Shown piece after piece: positions 1-8,296 of a stretch of 64,000 nt of DNA (within the stretch, counting starts at the first letter, position 1; each line of letters starts with the position of its first letter). The DNA lies in the NCBI GenBank assembly GCA_017991315.1, contig JAGOQS010000002.1, forward strand, positions 310,001 through 374,000, read 5' to 3'. The notes beneath the pieces were generated by a model. That model did not search any database. It was not told where the DNA came from and saw only the letters and a list, made by a program, of their open reading frames with translations. The position numbers were made by a program, and so were the translations under genes. The DNA is from Ferrovibrio sp. (lineage in GTDB: Bacteria > Pseudomonadota > Alphaproteobacteria > Ferrovibrionales > Ferrovibrionaceae).

Positions 1-218
1 GGCGGCGAACCGGTTCCTGGCAAACCCATATCCCAGGCCAACCCATATCTAGGTGTTGCGAAAGCGTTAACACCATAGATTTAGGTTATGCAGCGCCCCC
101 CGCCCATGCAAGGGCGGAATTGCGATAAATCGATGAAACGGCGGGGATAAGCGGCGCAAAACTGTGGGTAAATCACCGCGACTCGGGATGCGACTCTAAC
201 GCGCCCGAGTCGTGTCGA
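1..218. other. Non-coding stretch at window start with an inverted repeat
   Basis: No convincing gene is visible here. The sequence holds a short direct repeat (ACCCATATC, at 42-50 and about 20 bases upstream) and an inverted repeat with arms at 47-57 and 69-80 (ATCTAGGTGTT against AACACCATAGAT, one bulged base, 11-base loop). It could be an operator or a hairpin of the gene beyond the left edge. It lies downstream of ubiK, which reads away from it on the minus strand only in the sense that its stop is at 219. Confidence 0.4.
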
Positions 219-515
219 TCAGGCCGCGTCGCCGCCCGAGAGCGACAGCGGCTGCGGCGGCGTTTCCAGCTTGGCGAGTCGCGCCTCCAGCGCCGCGAGA
301 CGATCGGAAAGCTGGATATTCTCTTCCCGCGCCGCCTGGGCCATCGCCTTCACGGCGTCGAATTCCTCGCGCTGCACCAGGTCCATGCCGGCCAGCGCCT
401 GTTCCAGCTTCTGGCGGAACGCCTGTTCCACATCCGTCTTCACCCCTTGCAGCGCACCCAGCGCGCCGGTGGCTAGCTTGGACAGGTCGTTCAGCACACG
501 GTTGTCGGATTGCAT
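219..515 (-). CDS. ubiK: UbiK-family ubiquinone biosynthesis accessory factor (BMFP / DUF526)
   Basis: The 98-residue protein matches the small UbiK/YqiC type (COG2960). Such proteins form coiled-coil trimers and assist the ubiquinone biosynthesis complex in E. coli. Visible are an N-terminal helix (DLSKLATGALGALQGVK), the family-typical VQREEFDAVKAMAQAAREEN segment and a heptad-like C-terminal coil (LAALEARLAKLE). A strong AGGAGG ribosome site precedes the ATG. The gene is divergent from lysS with 129 bp between starts, so both promoters must lie there. The family call rests on the BMFP region; the ubiquinone role in this organism is inferred. Confidence 0.85.
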   Translation of the reverse strand: MQSDNRVLNDLSKLATGALGALQGVKTDVEQAFRQKLEQALAGMDLVQREEFDAVKAMAQAAREENIQLSDRLAALEARLAKLETPPQPLSLSGGDAA

Positions 516-644
516 GGCAGGCCTCCTGATGGATACAGGCTATATGGGCGCTAAACCCCGATGCCGCAAGCCCAATGCCTTGGAAAGCAGCCGCCCCAAT
601 GCTAGTTTCCGCGCCCATTCCGCCAGATAAAGTCAGACAAAACC

Positions 645-2153
645 GTGACCGATCAGACCACCCCGGAAAGCGGCGCCAGTAACGAGCGCGCCAACCGTGA
701 AGCCAAGCTGGCGCAACTGCGCCAGATGGGTCTCGACCCCTATAACGCGGCGAAATTCCCGAAAAGCCACAAGAACCAGGCGGTGCAGGATGCCTGGGCG
801 CATCTGCAGCCCGACGAGCGCAGCGAGGACCGCGTCAAGGTCGCCGGCCGCGTCATGGCGATCCGCAATTCCGGCATGTTCATCGACATCCTGGACGATA
901 CGGTGAAGCTGCAGGTCTATACGCCCAAGGATCAGGTGCAGGGCGAATTCGCACCCGTGATGAAGGCGCTGGATCTCGGCGACATCATCGGCGTGGAAGG
1001 CAAGGTGCGCCGCACCAAGCGCGGCGAGATCACCGTGGACCTGGACCGTATCGTGGTGCTGGCCAAGGCGCTGGAACCGCCGCCGGAAAAGTGGCACGGC
1101 CTGAAGAATGTCGAGCAGCGCTACCGCCACCGCGAATATGACCTGATCGGCAACGAGGACAGCCGCCGCACGTTGCGCACGCGCTTCCGCGTGATCCAGG
1201 CGGTGCGCCAGTTCCTCACCGCACCGGGGCAGGATTTCCTCGAAGTCGAAACGCCGATGCTGCATAGCATTGCCGGCGGCGCCATCGCCAAGCCCTTCGT
1301 GACCCATCACAACGCGCTGGATATTCCGCTCTACATGCGCATCGCGCCGGAATTGCATCTGAAGCGCCTGGTGATCGGCGGCCTGAGCGAAAAAGTGTTC
1401 GAGATCAACCGCTGCTTCCGCAACGAGGGCATCTCGCCGCGCCACAATCCGGAATTCACCACCATCGAGCTGTACCAGGCCTATGCCGACTACGCCGACA
1501 TGATGGACATTGCCGAGCGCATCATCGAGGCCGCGGCGATTGCCGCCACCGGCGGCACCGAGGTGCAGTTCGGCGAACACACCATCAGCTTCAAGCGGCC
1601 GTTCCGCCGCGCCACCATGCTGGAACTGATCAAGGAACATTCCGGCTTCGACCTGAATGTGGAGGCCGATCAGGCCAAGGCACGCCAGGCGGTGGAAGCC
1701 GGACCAAGCTGGGGCAAGCTGGTGGAAGCCTGTTTCGAGCATTTCGTCGAGCCCAAGCTGATCCAGCCGACCCATGTGGTGGAACTGCCGAAGGCGATCT
1801 CGCCGCTGGCCAAGGCCAACCATGAGCGGCCCGAAGTCGCCGAGCGGTTCGAAACCTTCTGCAACACCTGGGAAATCGCCAACGCCTTCTCCGAGCTGGC
1901 CGACCCGCAGGAGCAGCGCGCGCGTTTCGAGGCGCAGCAGGCGCAGCGCGATGCCGGTGACGACGAAGCACATCAGGTGGACGAGGATTTCCTGAAAGCC
2001 CAGTCCGCCGGCATGATGCCGATGGGCGGCCTTGGCGTCGGCATCGACCGCCTGGTGATGCTGCTGACCAATTCGCCGACCATCCGCGAAGTGATCGCCT
2101 TCCCGACGCTGCGCCCGCGCAGCCACGGCGAGGCGGCTGGCGACGAAGAGTAA
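645..2153 (+). CDS. lysS: Lysyl-tRNA synthetase, class II
   Basis: The 502-residue cytosolic enzyme charges tRNA-Lys. An N-terminal OB-fold anticodon-binding domain (about residues 60-150, with VAGRVMAIRNSGMFIDI) precedes a class II catalytic core. Motif 2 is visible as FEINRCFRNEGISPRHNPEF and motif 3 as GGLGVGIDRLVMLL near the C-terminus. Length is normal for bacterial LysS. The start is a GTG at 645, chosen because the protein begins with the usual short polar tail and no better ATG fits. The stop overlaps the ATG of lgt by one base (TAATG), so the two are probably translationally coupled. Confidence 0.96.
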   Translation: MTDQTTPESGASNERANREAKLAQLRQMGLDPYNAAKFPKSHKNQAVQDAWAHLQPDERSEDRVKVAGRVMAIRNSGMFIDILDDTVKLQVYTPKDQVQGEFAPVMKALDLGDIIGVEGKVRRTKRGEITVDLDRIVVLAKALEPPPEKWHGLKNVEQRYRHREYDLIGNEDSRRTLRTRFRVIQAVRQFLTAPGQDFLEVETPMLHSIAGGAIAKPFVTHHNALDIPLYMRIAPELHLKRLVIGGLSEKVFEINRCFRNEGISPRHNPEFTTIELYQAYADYADMMDIAERIIEAAAIAATGGTEVQFGEHTISFKRPFRRATMLELIKEHSGFDLNVEADQAKARQAVEAGPSWGKLVEACFEHFVEPKLIQPTHVVELPKAISPLAKANHERPEVAERFETFCNTWEIANAFSELADPQEQRARFEAQQAQRDAGDDEAHQVDEDFLKAQSAGMMPMGGLGVGIDRLVMLLTNSPTIREVIAFPTLRPRSHGEAAGDEE

Positions 2154-2968
2154 TGCCGACGCTGCTGGCATTGCCCTTCCCGGCCATCGATCCAGTGATC
2201 GTGGCGGTGGGGCCGTTTGCCATCCGCTGGTATGCCTTGAGCTATATCGCCGGCCTGATCCTGGGCTGGCAGATGGCGATGTGGCTGGCGCGCAAGCCGG
2301 ATGCCAAGGTGACGCCGGAACAGATCGACGGCTTCCTGGTCTGGGCCACGCTCGGCGTCGTGCTCGGCGGCCGGCTCGGCTATGTGCTGTTCTACAATCC
2401 GCTCTACTACCTGCATAACCCGGCCGAGATCCTCGCCGTGTGGAGCGGCGGCATGTCGTTCCATGGCGGCATGCTCGGCGTCATCCTGGCGATGTATCTC
2501 TATTGCCGGCGCAGCGGCGTGAACCTGTTCGCCTTCGCCGACATTATCGCCTGCGTTGCCCCCATCGGGCTGTTCTTCGGCCGCATCGCCAATTTCATCA
2601 ACGGCGAACTCTGGGGCCGCGTGGCGCCGGATGTCGCCTGGGCCATGGTGTTTCCCACCGGCGGGCCGGAGCCGCGCCATCCGAGCCAGCTTTATCAAGC
2701 CGCGATGGAAGGCCTGATCCTGTTCCTGCTGGTCAACGCCGTGCGGATGAAGGGCGATGCGCTGCACAAGCCCGGCACGCTCTGCGGCCTGTTCCTGGTC
2801 GGCTACGGCCTGGCGCGCATCATCGGCGAATTCTTCCGCCAGCCTGATCAGCAACTCGGTTACTTCATCGCCGGCACCACCATGGGGCAATGGCTGTCGC
2901 TGCCGATGGTGCTGCTGGGGCTGTGGCTGATGGCCCGGGCACGCCGTGATGACAGCGCCGCTGCTTGA
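2153..2968 (+). CDS. lgt: Prolipoprotein diacylglyceryl transferase
   Basis: This inner-membrane enzyme moves diacylglycerol from phosphatidylglycerol to the lipobox cysteine of prolipoproteins, the first step of lipoprotein maturation. The 271-residue protein has about seven hydrophobic segments, the HGGMLG motif near residue 103 and the Lgt signature GRIANFINGELWGR, followed by HPSQLYQ. It starts one base inside the lysS stop and its 3' end overlaps the following methyltransferase by about 20 bases, indicating one operon. The lipoproteins encoded in this window (4832-5722 and bamD) would be its substrates. Confidence 0.96.
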   Translation: MPTLLALPFPAIDPVIVAVGPFAIRWYALSYIAGLILGWQMAMWLARKPDAKVTPEQIDGFLVWATLGVVLGGRLGYVLFYNPLYYLHNPAEILAVWSGGMSFHGGMLGVILAMYLYCRRSGVNLFAFADIIACVAPIGLFFGRIANFINGELWGRVAPDVAWAMVFPTGGPEPRHPSQLYQAAMEGLILFLLVNAVRMKGDALHKPGTLCGLFLVGYGLARIIGEFFRQPDQQLGYFIAGTTMGQWLSLPMVLLGLWLMARARRDDSAAA

Positions 2969-3998
2969 ACTGATCCGGCGTCGCATCGCGGCGGAAGGGC
3001 CGATCAGCCTCAGTGACTACATGGCGGAATGCCTGCTGCATCCGCAATTCGGCTATTACACCACGCGAGAGAGCATTGGCGCCGCCGGCGATTTCATCAC
3101 CGCGCCGGAAATCAGCCAGATGTTCGGCGAATTGCTCGGCCTCTGGGCTGCCGATTGCTGGCAGCGCATCGGCGCACCATCGCGCTGCTACCTCGTCGAA
3201 CTCGGCCCCGGGCGCGGCACCCTGATGCAGGATGCGCTGCGCGCGACGCGGAAAGTGGCGCCCTTCTTGCCCCTGTTCGTCGAAGCCTCGCCGAAGCTGC
3301 GCGCCATGCAGGCCCAGGCGGTACCGGACGCCACCTGGTGCGCCGAGATCGCGGCCCTGCCCGATGACGCGCCGCTGATCGTGCTCGGCAATGAATTCCT
3401 CGATGCGTTGCCGATCAAGCAGTATCAGATGCAGCATGGCGCCTGGCGCGAACGCCGCATCGCTGCCTCCGATGATGGCGGCCTGCATATCGTGCTGAGC
3501 CGCGATGCCTTCCCGCTGGCGCGCACAGCGCCGGAAGGCAGCATCTGGGAAACCAGCCCGGCCAGCCATGCGGTGATCGAAGCCCTGGCGGTGCGATTGC
3601 AGGCCCAGGGCGGCGCGGCTTTGTTCATCGACTATGGCCCGGAGACATCTGGTTTCGGCGATAGCTTCCAGGCGGTGCGCGGCCATGCCTATGCCGATCC
3701 GCTGGCCACCCCCGGCGAGGTCGACCTCACCGCCCATGTCGATTTCCAGAGCTTAGGCCAGACCGCGCGCCGCGCCGGCCTCAATGCCCATGGCCCCATC
3801 GGCCAGGGCGCGTTGCTCAACCGGCTCGGCATCGGGCTGCGGGCGCAGCAGCTAAAAGCCCGCGCTACGCCGGCCCAGGCCGAGGCCATCGATGGAGCCC
3901 TGCATCGGTTGACCGCCGATGCCGCCATGGGCAGACTCTTCCAGGCCCTGGCGCTGACGCTTCGCGATGCGCCGCCCCCTGCCGGTTTCGCCCCATGA
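2946..3998 (+). CDS. MidA/NDUFAF7-type class I SAM-dependent methyltransferase (COG1565)
   Basis: The protein belongs to the family whose mitochondrial member NDUFAF7 methylates an arginine of complex I subunit NDUFS2. Visible are the N-terminal block ISLSDYMAECLLHPQFGYY, the SAM-binding motif I VELGPGRGTLMQDAL near residue 83, and LGNEFLDALPIKQY, all characteristic of COG1565. The frame opens with GTG at 2946 and has an ATG at 2949; either is possible. It overlaps lgt at its 5' end and pgeF at its 3' end (ATGA). A role in respiratory complex I assembly is inferred from the family only; the bacterial substrate is not shown by the sequence. Confidence 0.85.
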   Translation: MMTAPLLELIRRRIAAEGPISLSDYMAECLLHPQFGYYTTRESIGAAGDFITAPEISQMFGELLGLWAADCWQRIGAPSRCYLVELGPGRGTLMQDALRATRKVAPFLPLFVEASPKLRAMQAQAVPDATWCAEIAALPDDAPLIVLGNEFLDALPIKQYQMQHGAWRERRIAASDDGGLHIVLSRDAFPLARTAPEGSIWETSPASHAVIEALAVRLQAQGGAALFIDYGPETSGFGDSFQAVRGHAYADPLATPGEVDLTAHVDFQSLGQTARRAGLNAHGPIGQGALLNRLGIGLRAQQLKARATPAQAEAIDGALHRLTADAAMGRLFQALALTLRDAPPPAGFAP

Positions 3999-4762
3999 CA
4001 GCAGACTCTCTCACTGCCCCCGTTCTTGCCAGCCTGCCCGGCATCCGCCATGGCTTCTTCACCCGCCGCGGCGGCGTGTCGGAAGGCCTCTATGCCTCGC
4101 TGAATTGCGGCCCCGGCTCCGCCGACGCGGCAGAGAACGTGGCCGAGAACCGCCGCCGTGTCGCCGCCGCGCTCGGTGCCGGCGGGCTGGCCTCGCTGTA
4201 TCAGGTGCATGGCCGCGAGGTGGTGGTGGTGGATGCGCAATACGACATCACGGCGCGGCCCAAGGCCGATGGCCTGGTGAGTCGGCAGCGCGGCGTGGCG
4301 CTCGGTGTGCTGGCGGCGGATTGCACGCCGGTATTGTTCGCCGATGCGCAAGCGCAGGTGATCGGCGCCTGCCATGCCGGCTGGCGCGGCGCGCTGGCTG
4401 GCGTCACCGATGCGACTATCGCAGCGATGGAACAGCTTGGTGCGCGGCGCGAACATATCCGCGCGGCCATCGGCCCCACCATCCGGCAGCAGAGCTACGA
4501 GGTGAGCGAGCCCTTCCGCGCCGAATTCACAGCGGCTGATGCAGCGAATGCCGATTTCTTCGGCCCCGGCAAGCGCGAGGGTCATTGGCAATTCGACCTG
4601 CCGGGCTATCTGGCGCGGCGGCTCGGCAATGCCGGAATCGCTTTCGAAGATCTGTGCCGCGATACACTCAGCGAGCCCGAGAATTTCTACAGCTACCGCC
4701 GCATGACCCTGAACAAGGAAGCCGATTACGGCCGTCAGGTCTCGGCCATTGCCTTGCTTTAG
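3995..4762 (+). CDS. pgeF: PgeF/YfiH (LACC1-family) purine nucleoside phosphorylase / multicopper-type protein
   Basis: The 255-residue protein is a member of the DUF152/YfiH family. Family members have purine nucleoside phosphorylase and adenosine deaminase activities, and PgeF in E. coli has been linked to peptidoglycan editing. Diagnostic stretches are HGFFTRRGGVSEGLY near the start, ADCTPVLFAD, and CHAGWRGALAGV with the zinc-site cysteine and histidine, plus NFYSYRR near the C-terminus. Its ATG overlaps the TGA of the preceding methyltransferase, so it belongs to the same operon. Which activity dominates cannot be told from sequence. Confidence 0.92.
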   Translation: MTADSLTAPVLASLPGIRHGFFTRRGGVSEGLYASLNCGPGSADAAENVAENRRRVAAALGAGGLASLYQVHGREVVVVDAQYDITARPKADGLVSRQRGVALGVLAADCTPVLFADAQAQVIGACHAGWRGALAGVTDATIAAMEQLGARREHIRAAIGPTIRQQSYEVSEPFRAEFTAADAANADFFGPGKREGHWQFDLPGYLARRLGNAGIAFEDLCRDTLSEPENFYSYRRMTLNKEADYGRQVSAIALL

Positions 4763-4776
4763 GGGCGGGGCTCTGG

Positions 4777-4845
4777 ATGCCGCACATGTTTCTCTTCCTG
4801 GTCTTCTGCCTGCTCGGCCTGGTGGCAAGCTGTGTCATTGGTTAG
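4777..4845 (+). CDS. Possible 22-residue hydrophobic small protein
   Basis: A short frame encodes a peptide that begins MPHMFLFLVFCLLGLVAS and ends CVIG, so it is almost wholly one hydrophobic helix with two cysteines. It sits 14 bases after pgeF and its end overlaps the GTG start of the next lipoprotein gene (4832) by 14 bases, so it could couple translation of that gene. A weak purine-rich GGGGCGGGG stretch precedes it. It may be a true small membrane protein or a chance frame. No homology can be claimed. Confidence 0.25.
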   Translation: MPHMFLFLVFCLLGLVASCVIG

Positions 4846-5722
4846 ACCGCACCTCCTGTTGACCTGCCTGCTGGCTGTGCTGCTCGCGGCCTGCCAGCCG
4901 CTGCCGCAGCCCTTCCTGCCCGATGAGAAGGAAACCGGCCAACTCATGCCGCTGACCATGCCAGTGGGCGAGCAGAGCCTGTATGTGCTGCCCGTCACCC
5001 TGGCCAATGCGCCGGACGAGTTGCCGCGCGACTTCGCCGCCAAGCTGGCCGCCGCGCTGGTGGCGCTGGACTGGCCGGCCAGCGCCAATGTCCGCTCTGC
5101 CGCTTCCGCCGAACTGGTCTCAACGCTGATCGAGGATGCCAAGGGGCAACTGGTCTGGGCCTGGCAACTGGCGCGGCGCGGCAGCCCGCCGCTGAACGGC
5201 GAGGATTTCCCGCTTGGCCTCTCAGTGGAGGCACTGCAACAGGCGTCCGACGCCACCCGGCTGTCGCTCACCCGCGCCATGGCGCAGCGGGTGGTGCAGT
5301 CGCTGGAGGCGCTGGAAAGCAACCAGCGGATCGAAGCCGCCCTCGATCCGGCTTTACCGAAACTGGCCCTGCTGCCCTTCGATGGCGCGCCGGGCGACGG
5401 CAACAAGACCCTGGCCGCCGCGCTGCGCGACCAGTTGCAGGGCGCCGGCATCGCCCGCGTGGTGGCGGACCCCGCCGCCGCCGACTATCTGGTGGACTGC
5501 GCCATCGTGGTCAGCGATGTCGGCCCCCGGCTGCAACAGGTGGTGCTGGCCTGGAGCCTTTTTGCCCCGGACGGCCAGCGGCTCGGCACGGTGAATCAGG
5601 CCAACCGGGTGCCGCGCGGCTCGCTGAATGGTGCCTGGGGCGATACGGCCAAGGCGGCGGCGCAAGGCGGGGCCGATGGCCTGCGCGACATGCTGGACCG
5701 GCTCAAGAGCGTAAAGCGCTGA
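4832..5722 (+). CDS. Predicted outer-membrane or periplasmic lipoprotein, function unknown
   Basis: The 296-residue protein starts with a basic/hydrophobic signal peptide ending in the lipobox LLAAC, giving a lipid-modified cysteine near residue 21. The mature part contains two similar-looking halves: residues about 30-160 (VLPVTLANAPDELPRDFAAKLAAAL) and about 165-290 (KLALLPFDGAPGDGNKTLAAAL), each opening with a beta-strand/FDG-like segment. That resembles the fold of lipoproteins that sense or assemble envelope components, but I recognise no named family. GTG at 4832 is the only start that keeps the signal peptide intact. It ends the lysS-lgt operon run. Confidence 0.75.
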   Translation: MSLVRPHLLLTCLLAVLLAACQPLPQPFLPDEKETGQLMPLTMPVGEQSLYVLPVTLANAPDELPRDFAAKLAAALVALDWPASANVRSAASAELVSTLIEDAKGQLVWAWQLARRGSPPLNGEDFPLGLSVEALQQASDATRLSLTRAMAQRVVQSLEALESNQRIEAALDPALPKLALLPFDGAPGDGNKTLAAALRDQLQGAGIARVVADPAAADYLVDCAIVVSDVGPRLQQVVLAWSLFAPDGQRLGTVNQANRVPRGSLNGAWGDTAKAAAQGGADGLRDMLDRLKSVKR

Positions 5723-5742
5723 TAAAAATGGATTTTTCGCGG

Positions 5743-5771
5743 TTTACAGGGGCCGTCCGCGCCGCTATAGT
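5743..5771 (+). promoter_or_regulatory. Sigma-70-type promoter of prs
   Basis: TTTACA at 5743-5748 and TATAGT at 5766-5771 are separated by exactly 17 bases, close to the sigma-70 consensus. Transcription would start near 5778, giving a leader of about 40 bases before the prs ATG. It follows the lipoprotein stop directly, so prs need not depend on the upstream operon. Confidence 0.7.
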
Positions 5772-5815
5772 CCGCGCGATTTTTTCCTCCCCAGGATTCC
5801 AACACAGGCGCATCG

Positions 5816-6748
5816 ATGAAGGTTTTGGCGGGTAATTCCAATCGTCCGCTGGCGGAAGCCATTGCCGCTTACCTCAGCGTGCCGCTCGCCAAGGCCAGCG
5901 TGCGCCGGTTCTCCGACATGGAAGTGTTCGTCGAGATCCACGAGAACGTGCGCGGCGAGGATGTGTTCGTCATCCAGTCGACCAGCTATCCGGCCAACGA
6001 CCACCTGATGGAATTGCTGGTCTGCATCGACGCGCTGAAGCGTTCCTCGGCCCGCCGCATCACCGCCGTGATCCCCTATTTCGGCTATGCCCGCCAGGAC
6101 CGCAAGCCGGGTCCGCGCACGCCGATCTCGGCCAAGCTGGTGGCCAACCTGATCACTGCCGCCGGTGCCAACCGCGTGCTGACGCTGGACCTGCATGCCG
6201 GCCAGATCCAGGGCTTCTTCGATATCCCGACCGATAACCTGATGGCCGGCCCGGTGCTTACCGCCGACATCAAGCAGCATCTGCAGGGCGATGACCTGAT
6301 GGTGGTGTCGCCCGATGTCGGCGGCGTGGTGCGGGCGCGCAACATCGCCAAGCGCCTGGATGCCGACCTGGCCATCGTGGACAAGCGCCGCGAGCGCGCC
6401 GGCGTGTCGGAAGTGATGAACATCATCGGCGACGTGGAAGGCCGGCGCTGCATCCTGGTGGACGATATCGTCGATTCCGCCGGCACGCTGTGCAACGCGG
6501 CGGAAGCCTTGAAGAAGCATGGCGCCAAGTCGGTCTATGCCTATGTCACCCATGGCGTGCTTTCCGGCGGCGCGGTGGCGCGGGTCACCGCCAGCGAGCT
6601 GGAAGGCCTGGTGATCACCGACAGCATCCTCGCCACCGAGGCGCAGCGCCTGGCGCGCAATATCCGCCAGGTGTCGATCGCACCGCTGATCGGCGAAGCG
6701 ATGCGGCGCATCAGCGAGGAAAGCTCGGTTTCGAGCCTGTTCGACTGA
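5816..6748 (+). CDS. prs: Ribose-phosphate pyrophosphokinase (PRPP synthase)
   Basis: The cytosolic enzyme makes PRPP from ribose-5-phosphate and ATP, feeding purine, pyrimidine, histidine, tryptophan and NAD synthesis. At 310 residues it is a class I type. Visible are the flexible-loop region [19 protein letters not shown], the [14 protein letters not shown] segment and the PRPP-binding loop [15 protein letters not shown]. It has its own promoter and is followed by about 110 bp before rplY. Two PRPP-consuming or NAD genes, pncB and nadE, lie further along in the window but are not linked to it. Confidence 0.97.
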   Translation: MKVLAGNSNRPLAEAIAAYLSVPLAKASVRRFSDMEVFVEIHENVRGEDVFVIQSTSYPANDHLMELLVCIDALKRSSARRITAVIPYFGYARQDRKPGPRTPISAKLVANLITAAGANRVLTLDLHAGQIQGFFDIPTDNLMAGPVLTADIKQHLQGDDLMVVSPDVGGVVRARNIAKRLDADLAIVDKRRERAGVSEVMNIIGDVEGRRCILVDDIVDSAGTLCNAAEALKKHGAKSVYAYVTHGVLSGGAVARVTASELEGLVITDSILATEAQRLARNIRQVSIAPLIGEAMRRISEESSVSSLFD

Positions 6749-6858
6749 CGGTTTGAGTTTCAGAGTTTCGGCGCGCGGCACCCCTGGAGGCCGGCGTCGG
6801 AAACGGTTCGGGCAATGAGGCCCGGATCGTGGACAACAAGCGCAATGAGGAGTGTATC

Positions 6859-7587
6859 ATGCGTGAAGTAACGACGATCGCCGCTGAAGCGCGGTCGAGG
6901 GCCGGCAAGGGGACCGCCCGTGCAACGCGGCTGAAGGGCCACGTGCCGGGGGTCATCTATGGCGACAAGAAGACCCCGGAGTTGATCTCCATCGAAAACC
7001 GCGAACTGATGAAGGAACTGCACAAGGGCAGCTTCTTCTCGCGTCTGTTCGACATCAAGCTCGGCGACAAGTCCGAGCGCGTGCTGGCCCGCGACGTGCA
7101 GCTCGACCCGGTCACTGACCGACCGATCCATGTCGATTTCCAGCGCGTGGGCAAGGATTCGAAGATCCGCGTCTTCATCCCGGTGGTGTTCCGCGACATG
7201 GAAGCCAGCCCGGGCCTGAAGCTCGGCGGCGTGCTGAACATCGTGCGCCACGAAGTCGAATTCTACGCTTCGCCGGAAAGCATCCCGGAAAACATCTCGA
7301 TCAGCCTGGCTGGCATGGAAATCAATCATTCCATCCATATCAGCGCGTTTAACCTGGATGCCAGCCTGAAGCCGGTGATCCAGGATCGCGACTTCACCGT
7401 TGCGACCATCGCGCCGCCGACCAAGGCCGAGGAAGAGAAGCCGAAGGCTGAAGCCGCTGCTGCCGCGCCTGCCGCTGGTGGCAAGGCTCCGGCTGCTGCC
7501 GCTGGCAAGGCTCCGGCCGCTGCTGCTGGCAAGGCCCCGGCTGCTGCCGCCAAGGCCCCGGCCGCCAAGCCGGCTGGCAAGAAGTAA
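6859..7587 (+). CDS. rplY: 50S ribosomal protein L25/general stress protein Ctc
   Basis: The two-domain Ctc form of L25 binds 5S rRNA. The N-terminal L25 domain (MREVTTIAAEARSRAGKG, KGHVPGVIYG) is followed by the TL5/Ctc beta domain (about residues 100-195). I chose ATG 6859 over the in-frame start 30 bases upstream because a GAGGAG ribosome site sits just before it and the family begins here. The last 45 or so residues are a low-complexity lysine/alanine/proline tail made of about four GKAPAAAA units, likely disordered and RNA-contacting. A hairpin follows the stop. Confidence 0.95.
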   Translation: MREVTTIAAEARSRAGKGTARATRLKGHVPGVIYGDKKTPELISIENRELMKELHKGSFFSRLFDIKLGDKSERVLARDVQLDPVTDRPIHVDFQRVGKDSKIRVFIPVVFRDMEASPGLKLGGVLNIVRHEVEFYASPESIPENISISLAGMEINHSIHISAFNLDASLKPVIQDRDFTVATIAPPTKAEEEKPKAEAAAAAPAAGGKAPAAAAGKAPAAAAGKAPAAAAKAPAAKPAGKK

Positions 7588-7596
7588 TCGCGTATC

Positions 7597-7622
7597 CCGG
7601 GCGGCGCCTCGGCGCCGCCCGG
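7597..7622 (+). terminator. GC-rich hairpin after rplY
   Basis: A 12-base arm CCGGGCGGCGCC (7597-7608) faces GGCGCCGCCCGG (7611-7622) with a minimal loop, followed by a pyrimidine-rich TCTTCATCTTT. It would be a strong hairpin, though the T-tract is interrupted, so it may terminate only part of the transcripts and let pth be cotranscribed. Confidence 0.55.
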
Positions 7623-7656
7623 TCTTCATCTTTGCCATTCCGCTCAGGACTGCCCG

Positions 7657-8295
7657 ATGCTGCTCCTCGTCGGCCTGGGCAACCCCGGCCCCGAACATCA
7701 GCGACAGCGCCACAACATCGGCTTCATGGCCATTGATGCCATCGCCGAGCGCTACAATTTCGCGCCGTTCCGCAAGCGCTTTCAGGGCGAACTGGCCGAA
7801 GGCGTGCTGGATGGCATCAAGACCCTGCTGCTGAAGCCGCAGACCTACATGAACCTGTCGGGCAAGTCGGTGGGCGAAGCGGCGCATTTCTACAAGCTGC
7901 CGCCGGCCCAGGTGGTGGTGCTGCATGACGAACTCGATCTCGCGCCGGGCAAGCTGCGGGTGAAGCTGGGCGGCGGCCATGCCGGCCATAACGGTTTGCG
8001 CTCCGTGGATGCCGCCATCGGCGCCGATTACCGCCGCGTGCGGCTCGGCATCGGCCATCCCGGCAAGGAGCAGGTACTCGGCTTCGTGCTGCAGAATTTC
8101 TCCAAGGTAGAGCAGGACTGGCTCAATCCGCTGCTCGAGGCCATCGCCGATGCCGCTCCCGCGCTGGCGCGCGGCGACGATGTCGGCTTCATGAACAAGG
8201 TGGCGCTGAAACTGACGCCGCCCAGAAACGATCCGCCCAAGAAGGATTCTCCCCCAAAGAATCCGCTCAAGGGCGCGAAACCGAAGGAACAGTAA
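7657..8295 (+). CDS. pth: Peptidyl-tRNA hydrolase
   Basis: This cytosolic enzyme cleaves peptidyl-tRNAs that drop off ribosomes. The catalytic histidine is H19 in [13 protein letters not shown], the assisting aspartate is about residue 91 in [10 protein letters not shown], and [14 protein letters not shown] and [13 protein letters not shown] are typical. At 212 residues it is slightly longer than usual because of a proline/lysine-rich C-terminal tail ([14 protein letters not shown]). The rplY-pth-ychF order is common in alphaproteobacteria; only one base separates its stop from the ychF ATG. Confidence 0.97.
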   Translation: MLLLVGLGNPGPEHQRQRHNIGFMAIDAIAERYNFAPFRKRFQGELAEGVLDGIKTLLLKPQTYMNLSGKSVGEAAHFYKLPPAQVVVLHDELDLAPGKLRVKLGGGHAGHNGLRSVDAAIGADYRRVRLGIGHPGKEQVLGFVLQNFSKVEQDWLNPLLEAIADAAPALARGDDVGFMNKVALKLTPPRNDPPKKDSPPKNPLKGAKPKEQ

Positions 8296-8296
8296 G

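Noticed and set aside
633..2171. A minus-strand 512-codon frame opposite lysS
   Set aside because: lysS has all class II synthetase motifs on the plus strand; the opposing frame has none.
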